64,000 nt of DNA from Trebonia sp963836195 (GCA_963836195.1 CAWIIX010000007.1:62001-126000); one strand, 5' to 3'; counted from the stretch's first letter, positions 18,987 to 30,346 are shown. Program-made: numbers and translations. Notes: a model not told the origin generated them from the sequence alone.

Positions 18987-20416
18987 GCAGGTAAATCCGC
19001 AGTTCATGAGGGCTATGCAAGAGAGCGGCGGAGGTCACAAGCCAACGCCCGAGCGCGCGGGCGGAGTCGCCCGGCCCGGCCACTCCGAGCACGCCGCACT
19101 CCGCCAGCGGCACGGTCACGAGAGCGTCCGGCACCGACCGCACCACCGTCCGCCGTCGTCCGGGCCTGGCCGGACCCGGCTACTTCCACCGTGACCGGGA
19201 GGTCGGCCGTGCCCACGCGCAGGAGCAGGTAGTCCGGGTCGGAGCGACGTCGCTCCCACAGGCGCCGGCCCGGGCCGGAGGCGATGCCGAGCGCGGTGGC
19301 GGGGTCGGGGCACTGCTCGCGCCGGGGGGCCTGTTCCGCGTCAAGCGCGGCCCTGGCGTCGCCCTCCATCCGCGACCGCCGACCGGCGTCGTCGGCCGGC
19401 TGCCCGGACGTCCGCCCGCGGCCGCCGCGCTCGGTCAGGGCGCCGCCGATCAGCAGCACCGGGCTTAGCCCGGCCAGCGCCAGCAGGTACACGTGGTGCA
19501 GCAGGAACGCCAGGGTCAGCCCGATCACCAGTGGCAGACCCGCCGCCAGCACCGGCAGCGAACGCCGGTCGGCCGCATCCGGCCCGCCCCGCCCGCCCGG
19601 CCCGCCCGGCCCGCCCGGCCCGGACGCCTCGCCCGGCCCGGACGCCTCGCCCGGTCCGAACGGCTCGCCCGCCCCGTCCGACCCAACCGGTGCCGAAAGC
19701 GGCGCCGGCCAAGACGACGACAAAGGCGACGACGAAGGCGACGACGAAGGCGACGGCAAAGGCGACGACAGCGACGCCGGCCGCGCCCGCGCCGGCAGCG
19801 CCCGCGGCGGCCGGCTGAAATCCAGCCCGGCCCCGTCCTCCGACGGGCACAGCACCGCGTCCGACGGCGCATGGAGCGCCAGCCCGAGCAGCGTCCCGCC
19901 GATCGCGACCTGCTGTCCCGGCCGCCACGGAGCCGGCGCCCCGAGCTGCGTCCGGTCCAGCGTGGCGGCCGCGCCCGGATACGCGGCGACCCGGCACCCG
20001 CCCTGGTCGTCGACGCAGACCAGCAGCGCCCGCGCGGGCACGGCCGGGTCGCAGATCCGAATCGCCGCCGCCGCGCCGCTGCCGATGTCGGCCCGCCCGG
20101 GCCCGATCCGGTGGATCACCCCCGCATCCGGCCCGCCCGCCACCAGGATGTCCACCACGCCAGCAGGGGAGGGAACCACGCACCCGTCGGGGGTGCCGAG
20201 GCTGATCACGCTGCCGTCCCTGATCGGCGCCTCGCCCAGCGTCAGCCGCGCCCAGATCCGCTGGCGGTCGACGTACAGCGGGCCAGCCGACGACGCGAAC
20301 CGCTCAAGCTCGGCCGCCACCGCCGCCATCGGCGTCGCCGCGTCGGCCTCGAGCACGACATCGGTCGATTGCCGGGTCGCGGGGCAGACCACCGTCACCA
20401 GCACCCGCATGATCAA
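18343..20416 (-). pseudogene. FHA/FtsK-SpoIIIE-like protein, frameshifted and truncated
   Basis: The 5' frame (ATG 20416, MIMRVLVTVVCPATRQSTDV) resembles the N-terminal part of actinobacterial EccC/FtsK-like ATPases: a ubiquitin-like/FHA region, two membrane segments (VLAAGLPLVIGLTLAFLLHH, LLALAGLSPVLLIGGAL) and WERRRSDPDYLLLRVGTADL. Near 19140 the sense shifts frame to VTVPLAECGVLGVAGPGDSA, then VVVVDGARRLRSLPGVGQLL. It stops at 18343 before any P-loop FtsK ATPase domain appears. A long low-complexity Ser/Pro/Gly stretch sits at about 19560-19800. Frameshift plus missing motor domains indicates a pseudogene of a type VII-like or DNA-pumping ATPase. Confidence 0.7.
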
Positions 20417-20626
20417 ACCCCCGAAACGCCGGCTTCAATCGGCCCGCCACCCTTTTCCACGGCCGCCAAGTCCGCCCGGTTCAATTAATTTGCTACTGAT
20501 TCATCACTAGTTGTGCAGCTAGAAGCCGCGGCGGACCCCGTCTCCACCGGCAGGCAATAGACTGGAGGCTGCCACTGTTCTAGTTGGCGCGGCCACGCAC
20601 TTGCGTGGCGCGATACCCGATGCCGA

Positions 20627-22552
<1,926 letters not shown>

Positions 22553-22572
22553 CCCGCTTCTAGCGGTTTAAA

Positions 22573-22628
22573 TTCAAAATCAGTTATCCCGAACGGACCC
22601 GGCCGACTCTAAAAAGTTAGCCGGGTCC
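22573..22628 (+). terminator. typA terminator overlapping cgaacggtcc element copy 2
   Basis: Stem ggacccggc (22595-22603) with gccgggtcc (22620-22628), followed by ttt. The left arm is part of a dispersed element: ttcaaaatcagttatcccg then gaacggacccggccgactct. The copy at 53112 in the helicase gene shares the same order of blocks (tcaaaatcag, gaacggtcccggccggctct). Confidence 0.75.
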
Positions 22629-22680
22629 TTTCCTCGGCGTGTCGACGGCGTTTCTGCTTGAAGCCGTCCATCCCCGATGA

Positions 22681-22715
22681 TTACTCTCCGCACATGAATA
22701 TGTTGCGGAGAGTAA
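22681..22715 (+). promoter_or_regulatory. Hairpin enclosing the GH25 start codons
   Basis: Perfect 12-bp inverted repeat, ttactctccgca (22681-22692) and its complement (22704-22715), with an 11-base loop that contains the ATG codons at 22694 and 22700. In mRNA the start codon would be exposed in a loop and any upstream pairing sequence sequestered; in DNA it could be an operator. Confidence 0.6.
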
Positions 22716-23680
22716 CTGTTCAGCGTCCCCGGCCGGGCCGGAGCCGGCGCCGGACCTGGTGCGCTGTGACGTCCGGGGGCATGGCGGTGGCGGTCTCGCT
22801 GACCGCGTCCCCCGCCCTCGCCGCGGGCCTCGTCAGGTCCGGCGGCGGCCCCGAGCGCGGCATTGACATCTCCGCCTACCAGAACGCGAACGGCCCGATC
22901 GACTGGCGCGAGCTGGCCGGCCACGGCATCAGGTTCGTCGTCATCAAGGCCTCGGAAGGCACCTACTACACCAACCCGTACTACCTGCCGGACGCACGGG
23001 CGGCGTCGCGGGCGGGACTGGCCGTGCTCGCCTACGCGTTCGCCATCCCGGACCGGGCGGGCGGCGCGGCCACCGCCAGATTCGCCGTCAGGTCCGCGCA
23101 CCACCGGCGCGGCCACGGCACGCTGCCCCTGGTCGTCGATCTGGAGAACGACCCCTACTCGACCAGCGACTGCTACTGGTTCGGCCGGGGCCGGATGATC
23201 GCCTGGATCGCTGGCTTCACCAGCCGGGCGAGGGCGCTGACCGGTTCGTGGCCGGTCATCTACACCACCGCCGCCTGGTGGCAGGAGTGCACCGGGTCGA
23301 CCGGCCGGTTCGCCCGCGACCCGCTCTGGCTGGCCGATTACGACGGCGCGAAGCCGGCCGCCCCCTGGCCGTGGACGCGGTGGTCGTTCTGGCAGTACAG
23401 CGAGAACGGCTACCTGCCCGGGATCGGCTGGACCGACCTCGACGTTTTCCAGTCGGCCAGTGGGTTCCCGTCACTCCACCCGGCCTCGGAGCGGAAACCC
23501 GGCCACCGCCAAAAGCGCCGGTCCAAGCACAAACCGAAGCACAAACCGAAGCACAAGAAGCGTAAAACAGAACAGAAACACAGGCCGAAGCGGAAGAAGC
23601 GCCCCCGGCGAATCAGCAAGGGCAAGCATTTACTGGTTGCAAATCATCAATTATCTACGCATCCCCACCTGGACGGTTGA
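22694..23680 (+). CDS. Secreted GH25 muramidase with polybasic tail
   Basis: About 328 residues from ATG 22694 (MNMLRRVTVQRPRPG); a TTG at 22658 is an alternative. After an Arg-rich n-region, the stretch AVAVSLTASPALAAG is a signal peptide. The GH25 lysozyme domain follows: ERGIDISAYQNANGPIDW carries the first catalytic Asp, VVIKASEGTYYTNPYY is typical, and LPLVVDLENDPYS holds the Asp/Glu pair. After the domain comes a Lys/Arg-rich tail of about 65 residues (repeats of KHKPKHKPKHKK), which could bind anionic wall polymers. A second, broken GH25 gene follows directly. Confidence 0.9.
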   Translation: MNMLRRVTVQRPRPGRSRRRTWCAVTSGGMAVAVSLTASPALAAGLVRSGGGPERGIDISAYQNANGPIDWRELAGHGIRFVVIKASEGTYYTNPYYLPDARAASRAGLAVLAYAFAIPDRAGGAATARFAVRSAHHRRGHGTLPLVVDLENDPYSTSDCYWFGRGRMIAWIAGFTSRARALTGSWPVIYTTAAWWQECTGSTGRFARDPLWLADYDGAKPAAPWPWTRWSFWQYSENGYLPGIGWTDLDVFQSASGFPSLHPASERKPGHRQKRRSKHKPKHKPKHKKRKTEQKHRPKRKKRPRRISKGKHLLVANHQLSTHPHLDG

Positions 23681-23692
23681 TAAGCTCCGCCG

Positions 23693-25083
23693 GTGATTCG
23701 GCTCAGGCGTCGCCGCGGCATCGCGGGCACCATGCTCATCCTCGTCGTCGGCCTAGCGCTCGCGGTGGCAACGCAGACGGCGCTCCGGGGACCGGCGGCC
23801 CAGGCGACCACCTCGACGTCGCCCGTCCAGGGCATCGACGTGTCCTCGGTCCAGGGCTCGTCGATCAACTGGCGCAGGTATCGCAGGCGGAGCGCTTCGT
23901 CGCGGTCAAGGCGAGCGAGGGCAACTACTACACCGACACGCCTGACTACCAAGACGACGTTACAGCGGCGGCGGCCGCCGGCCTGTACGTGATGCCGTAC
24001 GTGTTCGCCAACCCCTACGGCTCGAGCGCAGTCCAGCCCCAACGCGGGCAACGGCTGGGGCAGCGTCACAGCCGACGACGCGTGGAAGCGTGATCGGTAG
24101 CGGCGACCCCCGCGTACAAGTCCAGCGCGTTCATGCTCCCGGTCGTGATCGACCTCGAGAACGACCCGTACATCAACCGGGAGAAGAACAGCAACCAGTG
24201 CTACGCGCTGAGCCAGTCGACGATGGTCGGGTGGATCACCGCCTTCATCAACGAGATGAAGAAGGACAGCGGCAAGACCCCGATCATCTACACCACCACC
24301 TCCTGGTGGGACTCCTGCACCGGGGATAGCACCGCGTTCAAGGCCGACCCGCTGTGGATCGCCTCGTACGGCGTGTCGGTCCCGTCGATCCCCGCGGCCT
24401 GGAGCAGCCTGGCGTTCTGGCAGTACTCGCAGAGCGGCGCGGTCCCCGGTATCGGCAGCACGGTCGACCTCGACTCGCTCGGCCCAACCCAGGCCAGCGC
24501 CGTCAACACGGCCATCCCGGCCGAGCAGATCCAGACGCTGAGCTCGCTGGAAGCGCAGAATCTCCCCTCCGGCTACTCCGCGACGGCTCTGCCGACCGGG
24601 CTAACGATCAGCGCTACCGGGCAGATAACCGGCACGCCGACCGCCATCGGCCAGTACTCGGTGACCGTCACCCCACCGGCCGGCGCCGCCCCGGCGTCGA
24701 TGTCGTTTCCCTGGGACGTGCACGGCGCGATTACCGTCTCCAACGCGACCAGCCGCTCGTCCGTGCAGGGCGCTCCCGTCTCGTTCGCCATCACCGCATC
24801 CGGCCCGGACCAGACCGCCGGCTTCGCTCCCTCCTTCAGCGCGACCGGCCTGCCCAAGGGCGTGTCCATGAGCAGCACGTCCGGCCTGATCACCGGCTCG
24901 CCGACCAGTTCGGGCACGTTCAAGGTGACCGTCACCGCCGCCGACGCCCTCCGCGGCTCCGGGACCGCGTCGTTCACCTGGACGGTCACCCCGGAGGTCA
25001 CGTGCCCGGAGATCGTATGGCAGGGCGGCGTGGCCAAGGTCCTGCCCGAGCCGTGCAGCTCCACCAGCTCGGGCAGGAAATGA
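23693..25083 (+). pseudogene. GH25 muramidase with Ig-like repeats, multiple frameshifts
   Basis: GTG 23693 opens a signal-peptide region (RGIAGTMLILVVGLALAVAT) and VQGIDVSSVQGSSINW. Near 23870 the sense moves to another frame (QVSQAERFVAVKASEGNYY, GLYVMPYVFANPYGSS). Between about 24028 and 24090 a third frame encodes NAGNGWGSVTADDAWK, and then the second frame resumes with AYKSSAFMLPVVIDLENDPY through SGRK at 25083. The last 180 residues carry two Ig-like/cadherin-like repeats (LPTGLTISATGQITGTPTA and LPKGVSMSSTSGLITGSPTS). Three shifts within 230 bases would abolish the product. Confidence 0.8.
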
Positions 25084-25107
25084 CGCCCGGCAACGGCTAA
25101 CCCCCGG

Positions 25108-25545
25108 CTACAGCTTGATGACCGCAACTCGTTCGCGCTTCCTCCGGTCTGGTTCCTCGGTCAGCCGGGCCAGATCGTCCGGGTCGCTGGTCAGCAGGAT
25201 GACCGGTCGTCGCTGCGCGAGCGCGACCGCTGCCAGCAGCGCCTCGACCGTGCAGCGCTGACCGGAGATGCCGGTCGCCTCCAGCAGCTCGCCGGCCTTG
25301 CGGCCCACGCTCTTGTCGATCTCCACCACAGTGACGCGGCGGAGTATGCGGTGGATCCGCGCATCCCTGGCGCCGCCGCGAAGCACCTCGGCCAGCGTGG
25401 ACGCCGCCGTGACGATATCGCCGCCGAGCGCGTCCGTCCTCCTCGCCCAGGCAAACGCGCTCTTGTCGGCCTCCGCGAGCCGGACGATGCCTTGAGCGTC
25501 GAGCACGAGGGTGCCCGCTATTCCTCCTCGTAGAACGACAGCCAT
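25108..25545 (-). CDS. PIN-domain toxin
   Basis: A 145-residue PIN-fold protein, probably an RNase. Acidic residues at PIN positions are seen in TLVLDAQGIVRLAEADKS (first Asp), STLAEVLRGG (Glu), CTVEALLAAVAL, and VILLTSDPDDLARL (last Asp pair). The gene starts inside the 3' end of the upstream antitoxin gene (28-base overlap), the usual arrangement of a type II toxin-antitoxin operon with the antitoxin first. The RNA target is not predictable from sequence. Confidence 0.85.
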   Translation of the reverse strand: MAVVLRGGIAGTLVLDAQGIVRLAEADKSAFAWARRTDALGGDIVTAASTLAEVLRGGARDARIHRILRRVTVVEIDKSVGRKAGELLEATGISGQRCTVEALLAAVALAQRRPVILLTSDPDDLARLTEEPDRRKRERVAVIKL

Positions 25546-25952
25546 TCCCGAGTCACCTGCTCTTCTAGTTCGGGTGGAATGGGGCCGCTCTCGGCTTCGA
25601 GTTCATCCAGCAGCTCGCGGAATTCTTCGCTCTTAAGCTGCCGCTCGGCCGCCTCCGCCACGAAGCGGCTAAAGCCGCCAGGCCCGGTGTGCTCGCGGAT
25701 GGCGGTGGCCAGGTCTTCTGGCATGGAAACACTCACCTTCTGCACGCGTCCGTGGAAGCGCCCCAGTGCCTCGCCGTCGAGCTCGACGATGACCTTGGGG
25801 TGCATGACCTTGGGGAACATGGCCATGACCTGTGACAGCACGTACGAATGGGGAACCTGGGCCAGCGCCTCTTCGAACGCCTTCTCCAGCGCCCCCAGCG
25901 CCTCTACCTGATCGAGGGAAATCTCCGGTCCCTCAAGCGGGATCTCGCTCAT
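25518..25952 (-). CDS. Antitoxin partner of the PIN toxin
   Basis: A 144-residue acidic protein. The region RVQKVSVSMPEDLATAIREH plus GGFSRFVAEAAERQLKSEE looks like the ribbon-helix-helix antitoxin core that usually opens such proteins, and EAESGPIPPELEEQ is a typical toxin-wrapping tail. Here the core is preceded by about 70 extra residues (MSEIPLEGPEISLDQVEAL...), unusual in length. Either the true start is internal or an N-terminal segment has been fused. A palindromic operator lies just upstream. Confidence 0.75.
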   Translation of the reverse strand: MSEIPLEGPEISLDQVEALGALEKAFEEALAQVPHSYVLSQVMAMFPKVMHPKVIVELDGEALGRFHGRVQKVSVSMPEDLATAIREHTGPGGFSRFVAEAAERQLKSEEFRELLDELEAESGPIPPELEEQVTREWLSFYEEE

Positions 25953-25960
25953 AATCCGAT

Positions 25961-25975
25961 GCTACCACCGGTAGC
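25961..25975. promoter_or_regulatory. Putative toxin-antitoxin operator
   Basis: Inverted repeat gctacc-acc-ggtagc at 25961-25975, 9 bases upstream of the antitoxin start codon. Position and symmetry fit autoregulation by the antitoxin or toxin-antitoxin complex. Confidence 0.55.
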
Positions 25976-26070
25976 AAGATCATCAGTAAATTTCCCCCCG
26001 TTTATTTCGAAGATCTTTTAGCGCTCGAACACAGATACCGATACTTCAGTTGAGCTGGTGACAACAAAAT

Positions 26071-26104
26071 GCGCCCGTGACCGAAAACCTTCGGTCACGG
26101 GCGC
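26071..26104 (-). terminator. sdh operon terminator
   Basis: Perfect 15-bp inverted repeat, left arm 26071-26085 (gcgcccgtgaccgaa), loop aacc, right arm 26090-26104. It lies 28 bases beyond the sdhB stop. Confidence 0.88.
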
Positions 26105-26132
26105 GTGGGCGGTAACGCGGTGCGGGAACGAT

Positions 26133-26918
26133 TTACCGCTTCCCCGGCACCGCCGGGGTCCCGGCCGGCTCCGGCCGCCGCGAGATCTTCGAGCCGAGCC
26201 AGACCAGCGGGTCGAACCGCCGCCCGGCCACGCGCTCCTTCATCGGGATGATCGCGTTGTCGGTGATCTTGATGTGCTCGGGGCAGACCTCGGTGCAGCA
26301 CTTGGTGATGTTGCACAGGCCGAGGCCGAAGTCGTCCTGCGCGATGTTGCGCCGGTCGGCCTCGTCGGCCGGGTGCATCTCGAGCTCGGCCACCCGCATC
26401 AGGAACCGCGGCCCGGAGAACGCCGTCTCGTTGTCCTCGTGGTCGCGGATCGCGTGGCAGGTGTTCTGGCACAGGAAGCACTCAATGCACTTCCGGAACT
26501 CCTGCGACCGGTTCACGTCCTCCTGCTGCATCCGGAACTCACCCGGCTTGATCGAAGGATCGGGGGTGAACGAGGGGATCTCGCGGGCCTTGGCGTAGTT
26601 GAACGACACGTCCGTGACCAGGTCCCTGATCACCGGGAAGGTCCGCATCGGCGTGATCGTCAGCGTCTCCTCCTCGGTGAAGGTCGACATCCGGGTCATG
26701 CAGCCGAGCCGCGGCATGCCGTTGATCTCCATCGAGCAGGAGCCGCACTTGCCGGCCTTGCAGTTCCACCGCAGGGCCAGGTCGGACGCCTGGGTGGCCT
26801 GCAGCCGGTGCAGCACGTCGAGGACGACCTCGCCCTCGTTGACCTCGACCTTGTAGTCCTTCAGGGCGCCGGCGCCCGCGTCACCGCGCCAGACCCGGAG
26901 CTTCGCCAGGTAACCCAT
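26133..26918 (-). CDS. sdhB: Succinate dehydrogenase iron-sulfur subunit (SDH1 type)
   Basis: A 261-residue subunit passing electrons from the flavoprotein to quinone. Cysteines for the 2Fe-2S cluster are in NCKAGKCGSCSMEING and RLGC; those for the 4Fe-4S and 3Fe-4S clusters are in CIECFLCQNTC and CNITKCCTEVCPEHIK. The ATG at 26918 overlaps the sdhA stop (ATGA), so translation is coupled. The frame continues upstream antisense-like through sdhA as an artefact. Order of the operon is membrane anchor, flavoprotein, iron-sulfur protein. Confidence 0.96.
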   Translation of the reverse strand: MGYLAKLRVWRGDAGAGALKDYKVEVNEGEVVLDVLHRLQATQASDLALRWNCKAGKCGSCSMEINGMPRLGCMTRMSTFTEEETLTITPMRTFPVIRDLVTDVSFNYAKAREIPSFTPDPSIKPGEFRMQQEDVNRSQEFRKCIECFLCQNTCHAIRDHEDNETAFSGPRFLMRVAELEMHPADEADRRNIAQDDFGLGLCNITKCCTEVCPEHIKITDNAIIPMKERVAGRRFDPLVWLGSKISRRPEPAGTPAVPGKR

Positions 26919-28852
26919 CAGTGCCCCTCTTCCAGCGCCGCCGCCTCGCGATGACCGGCCAGCTCTTCCTTGGTCATGTACTTCTTGAGCTCGGAGATGT
27001 CGAACAGGTCGAGCAGGTCCGGGCGGATTACCGGGATGGGCTGGTGCACCATGTCGATCTTGTCGCCGTCGAGCGTCAGGATCAGGTTGACCTTGCGCCA
27101 CTCGGGCTCCATGGCCGGGTGGTCCTCGCGGGTGTGCCCGCCGCGCGACTCCTCGCGCTCGAGCGCCGCCATCGCCACGCACTCGGCCACCAGCAGCATG
27201 TTCCGCAGGTCCTGGGCGTAGTGCCAGCCCGGGTTGTAGGCCCGCTCGCCCGGCACGGTCAGGTTCTTGGCCCGCTCCTTGAACTTCTCGAGCGCCGCCA
27301 GCGCCTCGCGTACCTCGGACTCCCGGCGGATGATGCCGACCAGGTCGTTCATCGTCTGCTGGAGCTCGGCGTGCACCTCGTAAGGCGACTCGCCGGCTTC
27401 CCGCGAGAACGGCTCGAGCGCCTCGGCGACGGCGGCGTCCAGGTCGGCCTGCGCGACCACGGGCTTGGCGGAGCCGAGCGACTCCAGGTACTCCGCCGCC
27501 CCGTCGCCGGCCCGCTTGCCGAACACCAGCAGGTCGGACAGCGAGTTGCCGCCGAGCCGGTTGGACCCGTGCATGCCGCCGGACACCTCGCCCGCCGCGA
27601 ACAGGCCGGGCACCGAGGACGCGGCCGTGTCCGGGTCGACCTCGACCCCGCCCATCACGTAGTGGCAGGTCGGGCCGATCTCCATCGGCTCCTTGGTGAT
27701 GTCCACGTCCGCCAGCTCCTTGAACTGGTGGTGCATGGACGGCAGCCGGGACAGGATGTACTCGGGCGACCGCCGCGAGGCGATGTCCAGGTAGATGCCG
27801 CCGTGCGGGGTGCCGCGGCCCTCCTTGACCTCGTTGTTGATCGATCGCGCGACCTCGTCCCGAGGCAGCAGCTCGGGCGGACGCCGGTTGTGGTCCGGGT
27901 CGGTGTACCAGCGGTCGGCCTCTTCCTCGGTCTCCGCGTACTGCGCGCGGAACACGTCCGGCACGTAGTCGAACATGAACCGCTTGCCCTCGGAGTTGCG
28001 CAGCACCCCGCCGTCGCCGCGGACGGACTCGGTCACCAGCAGGCCCTTGACCGACAGGGGCCAGACCATGCCGGTCGGGTGGAACTGGACGAACTCCATG
28101 TTCATCAGCGATGCGCCCGCCAGCAGCGCCAGCGCGTGCCCGTCGCCGCTGTACTCCCACGAGTTCGAGGTGACCTTGAAGGTCCGCCCGATGCCGCCGG
28201 TCGCGAGGATCACCGTCGGCGCCTCGAACAGGACGAACTTGCCGGTGTCCCTGATGTACCCGAAGGCGCCGGCGATCTTGCCGCCGTCCTTGAGCAGCCG
28301 GGTGATCGTCGTCTCGGCGAACACGCGGATGCGAGCCTCGGGGTCGCCGAACTCGTACGAGTCGGCCTGCTGGAGGGCCACGATCCGCTGCTGGAGGGTG
28401 CGGATCATCTCCAGGCCGGTCCGGTCGCCCACGTGCGCGAGCCGGGGGTACTCGTGCCCGCCGAAGTTGCGCTGGGAGATCTTCCCGTCCTTGGTCCGGT
28501 CGAACAGCGCGCCCCACGCCTCAAGCTCCCAGACCCGGTCCGGTGCCTCCTTGGCGTGCAGCTCGGCCATTCGCGGGTTGTTGAGGAACTTCCCGCCGCG
28601 CATGGTGTCGCGGAAGTGGACCATCCAGTTGTCGTTCGGGTTGACGTTGCCCATGGCGGCGGCCGCGCCGCCCTCGGCCATGACCGTGTGCGCCTTGCCG
28701 AACAGGGACTTGGAGATGATCGCGGTCTTCAGCCCGCGCGCGCGGGCCTCGATGGCGGCGCGCAGGCCGGACCCGCCCGCGCCGATCACCACGACGTCGT
28801 AGGGGAAACGCTCGATCTCGGTCGAGGGTGAAGTTGTTTCGGAGGTAGCCAT
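26918..28852 (-). CDS. sdhA: Succinate dehydrogenase flavoprotein subunit
   Basis: A 644-residue FAD-containing subunit that oxidises succinate to fumarate. The start at 28852 (MATSETTSPSTEIERFPYD) follows a gcaac/aag-rich leader 25 bases after the anchor gene. The FAD-binding motif VVVIGAGGSGLRAAIEARA lies near residues 20-38, the covalent-FAD histidine segment MAEGGAAAAMGNVNPND follows, and the catalytic region has VQFHPTGMVWP and RLGGNSLSDLLVFGKRAG. The C-terminus is acidic. Length and motif set match the SDH1/fumarate-reductase-like type of actinobacteria. Confidence 0.96.
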   Translation of the reverse strand: MATSETTSPSTEIERFPYDVVVIGAGGSGLRAAIEARARGLKTAIISKSLFGKAHTVMAEGGAAAAMGNVNPNDNWMVHFRDTMRGGKFLNNPRMAELHAKEAPDRVWELEAWGALFDRTKDGKISQRNFGGHEYPRLAHVGDRTGLEMIRTLQQRIVALQQADSYEFGDPEARIRVFAETTITRLLKDGGKIAGAFGYIRDTGKFVLFEAPTVILATGGIGRTFKVTSNSWEYSGDGHALALLAGASLMNMEFVQFHPTGMVWPLSVKGLLVTESVRGDGGVLRNSEGKRFMFDYVPDVFRAQYAETEEEADRWYTDPDHNRRPPELLPRDEVARSINNEVKEGRGTPHGGIYLDIASRRSPEYILSRLPSMHHQFKELADVDITKEPMEIGPTCHYVMGGVEVDPDTAASSVPGLFAAGEVSGGMHGSNRLGGNSLSDLLVFGKRAGDGAAEYLESLGSAKPVVAQADLDAAVAEALEPFSREAGESPYEVHAELQQTMNDLVGIIRRESEVREALAALEKFKERAKNLTVPGERAYNPGWHYAQDLRNMLLVAECVAMAALEREESRGGHTREDHPAMEPEWRKVNLILTLDGDKIDMVHQPIPVIRPDLLDLFDISELKKYMTKEELAGHREAAALEEGH

Positions 28853-28877
28853 AAGAGCCTTCTCGCCCGTTGCCAGG

Positions 28878-29687
28878 TCAGTTGAAGATGCGCGGGTCGC
28901 TGAACGCACCGCTCGCGACGAGCATGATGTAGAGGTCAGTGAGCGCCAGCGTGGTCAGCGAGATCCACGCGTAGGCCATGTGGTGCTTGTTCAGCTTCGA
29001 GACCTGGGTCCAGGCCCAGTAGCGCACCGGGTGCTTGGAGAAGTTCTTGAGCCGCCCGCCGGTGATGTGCCGGCAGGAGTGGCAGGAGAACGAGTACGCC
29101 CAGACCGCCACCACGTTGATCAGCATGATGATCGAGCCCAGCCCGAAACCGAAGTCGCCGTCCGGCCCGCGGAACGCCTGCGCCACGTCCCAGGTGAGCA
29201 GGGCCGCGATCAGGAACGCGGCGTAGAAGAAGTAGCGGTGCAGGTTCCACGCGATCAGCGGCACCTTGGTCTCGCCCGAGTACTTCGCGTGCGGCTCGCG
29301 GACGGCGCAGGCGGCCGGCGACCGCCAGAACGCCCGGTAGTACGCGCCCCGGTAGTAGTAGCAGCTCAGCCGGAAGCCGAGGACGAACGGCAGCGAGACG
29401 AACGCGTAGGGGATGATCGGCGGGATGGCCGGGATCCACCGGCCGATCGCCGACGACCCGGCCACGCACTCGCCGCTCACGCAGGGGGAGTAGAACGGCG
29501 TCAGGTAGTGATACTGGGGCACGTAGTACCAGTGCCCGGTGAACACGCGGACGGTCGCGTAGGCCACCCAGATCGTCAGCAGGGTCGCGACCACGCGCCC
29601 GCGGTTATACCAGGGGTCCTTGCGGAGCGTCCGCTCAGCGATCTGCGCCCGCGTTCTGCCGGCCGGCGCATCAGAAACTTGTGTCAT
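28878..29687 (-). CDS. Succinate dehydrogenase membrane anchor (SDH1 type)
   Basis: A 269-residue polytopic protein from ATG 29687 (MTQVSDAPAGRTRAQIAER). Five or six hydrophobic segments are visible, including VVATLLTIWVAYATVRVF, IIPYAFVSLPFVLGFRLS and LGSIIMLINVVAVWAYSFS. The conserved SFSCHSCRHITGGRLKNF and the His-rich ends are likely haem and quinone-site elements. It precedes sdhA and sdhB by 25 bases, and matches the single-anchor arrangement of the mycobacterial SDH1 operon. Assigned from context plus the conserved pattern. Confidence 0.85.
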   Translation of the reverse strand: MTQVSDAPAGRTRAQIAERTLRKDPWYNRGRVVATLLTIWVAYATVRVFTGHWYYVPQYHYLTPFYSPCVSGECVAGSSAIGRWIPAIPPIIPYAFVSLPFVLGFRLSCYYYRGAYYRAFWRSPAACAVREPHAKYSGETKVPLIAWNLHRYFFYAAFLIAALLTWDVAQAFRGPDGDFGFGLGSIIMLINVVAVWAYSFSCHSCRHITGGRLKNFSKHPVRYWAWTQVSKLNKHHMAYAWISLTTLALTDLYIMLVASGAFSDPRIFN

Positions 29688-30320
29688 CCAGCGTCCTCGC
29701 TGCCTCGTGCGTGATCGTGTCCGCGACGCGCAGCCGGGCAGCCCTCGCCAAAAACGTGACGAGACGGAGCGGGAGCGCATGCGATGCCCACGAACTTATT
29801 CCAGTTAGTCTCAGGATGCCGCATCAGCGGGTGCTTCCAGCATGTGAGACTGACTACACTCCCCGCATTTACCGGGCTATTCGCCCATTCGGGTGAGCAG
29901 GTTCACATTCCACACAAGCACCTCGTACCCGTCGAATCGATAGCTCCGGGCCGGCCGCCCGAACGTCGCCCGCACCGCCGGGTAGGGCAGCGTCCAGGCC
30001 GACCCGCGCGACCACCCCGCGGGCAGTCGTTCGACCAGGAAGCTCGCGTCGTGCAGGCGGGGATCGTAGGCGGCGGCCGACGACTGGTACTGCACCGCCC
30101 CCACCCGCCCCCAGCGCACCGCGACCGGCACGACCTCCACCCGCGCCCCGCTGTCCACGGTGACCACATTGGCCGACGCCTGGCCGAGCCCGTACCGCAG
30201 CCCGTGCGCGACCAGCCAGCCCGCCAGCGCCGAATCCTGCCCCGGCGCCGCCGCCTGCGCGGCCGAGTACCCAAATGCGCACGCATATCCGGCTATCACC
30301 AGGAAAAAGATAAAAGAGAT

Positions 30321-30346
30321 AAAAATCGATCTTTTCGAACGGTCCC
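30321..30346 (+). repeat. Dispersed cgaacggtcc element, copy 3
   Basis: aaaaatcgatctttt followed by cgaacggtccc, near the frameshift region of the membrane-protein gene. The AT-rich half coincides with codons for a hydrophobic segment in the antisense gene. Confidence 0.55.

Noticed and set aside
20580..20626. Riboswitch upstream of typA
   Set aside because: Only a short palindrome (gccacgca and its complement) is seen. It is too small for a known riboswitch.
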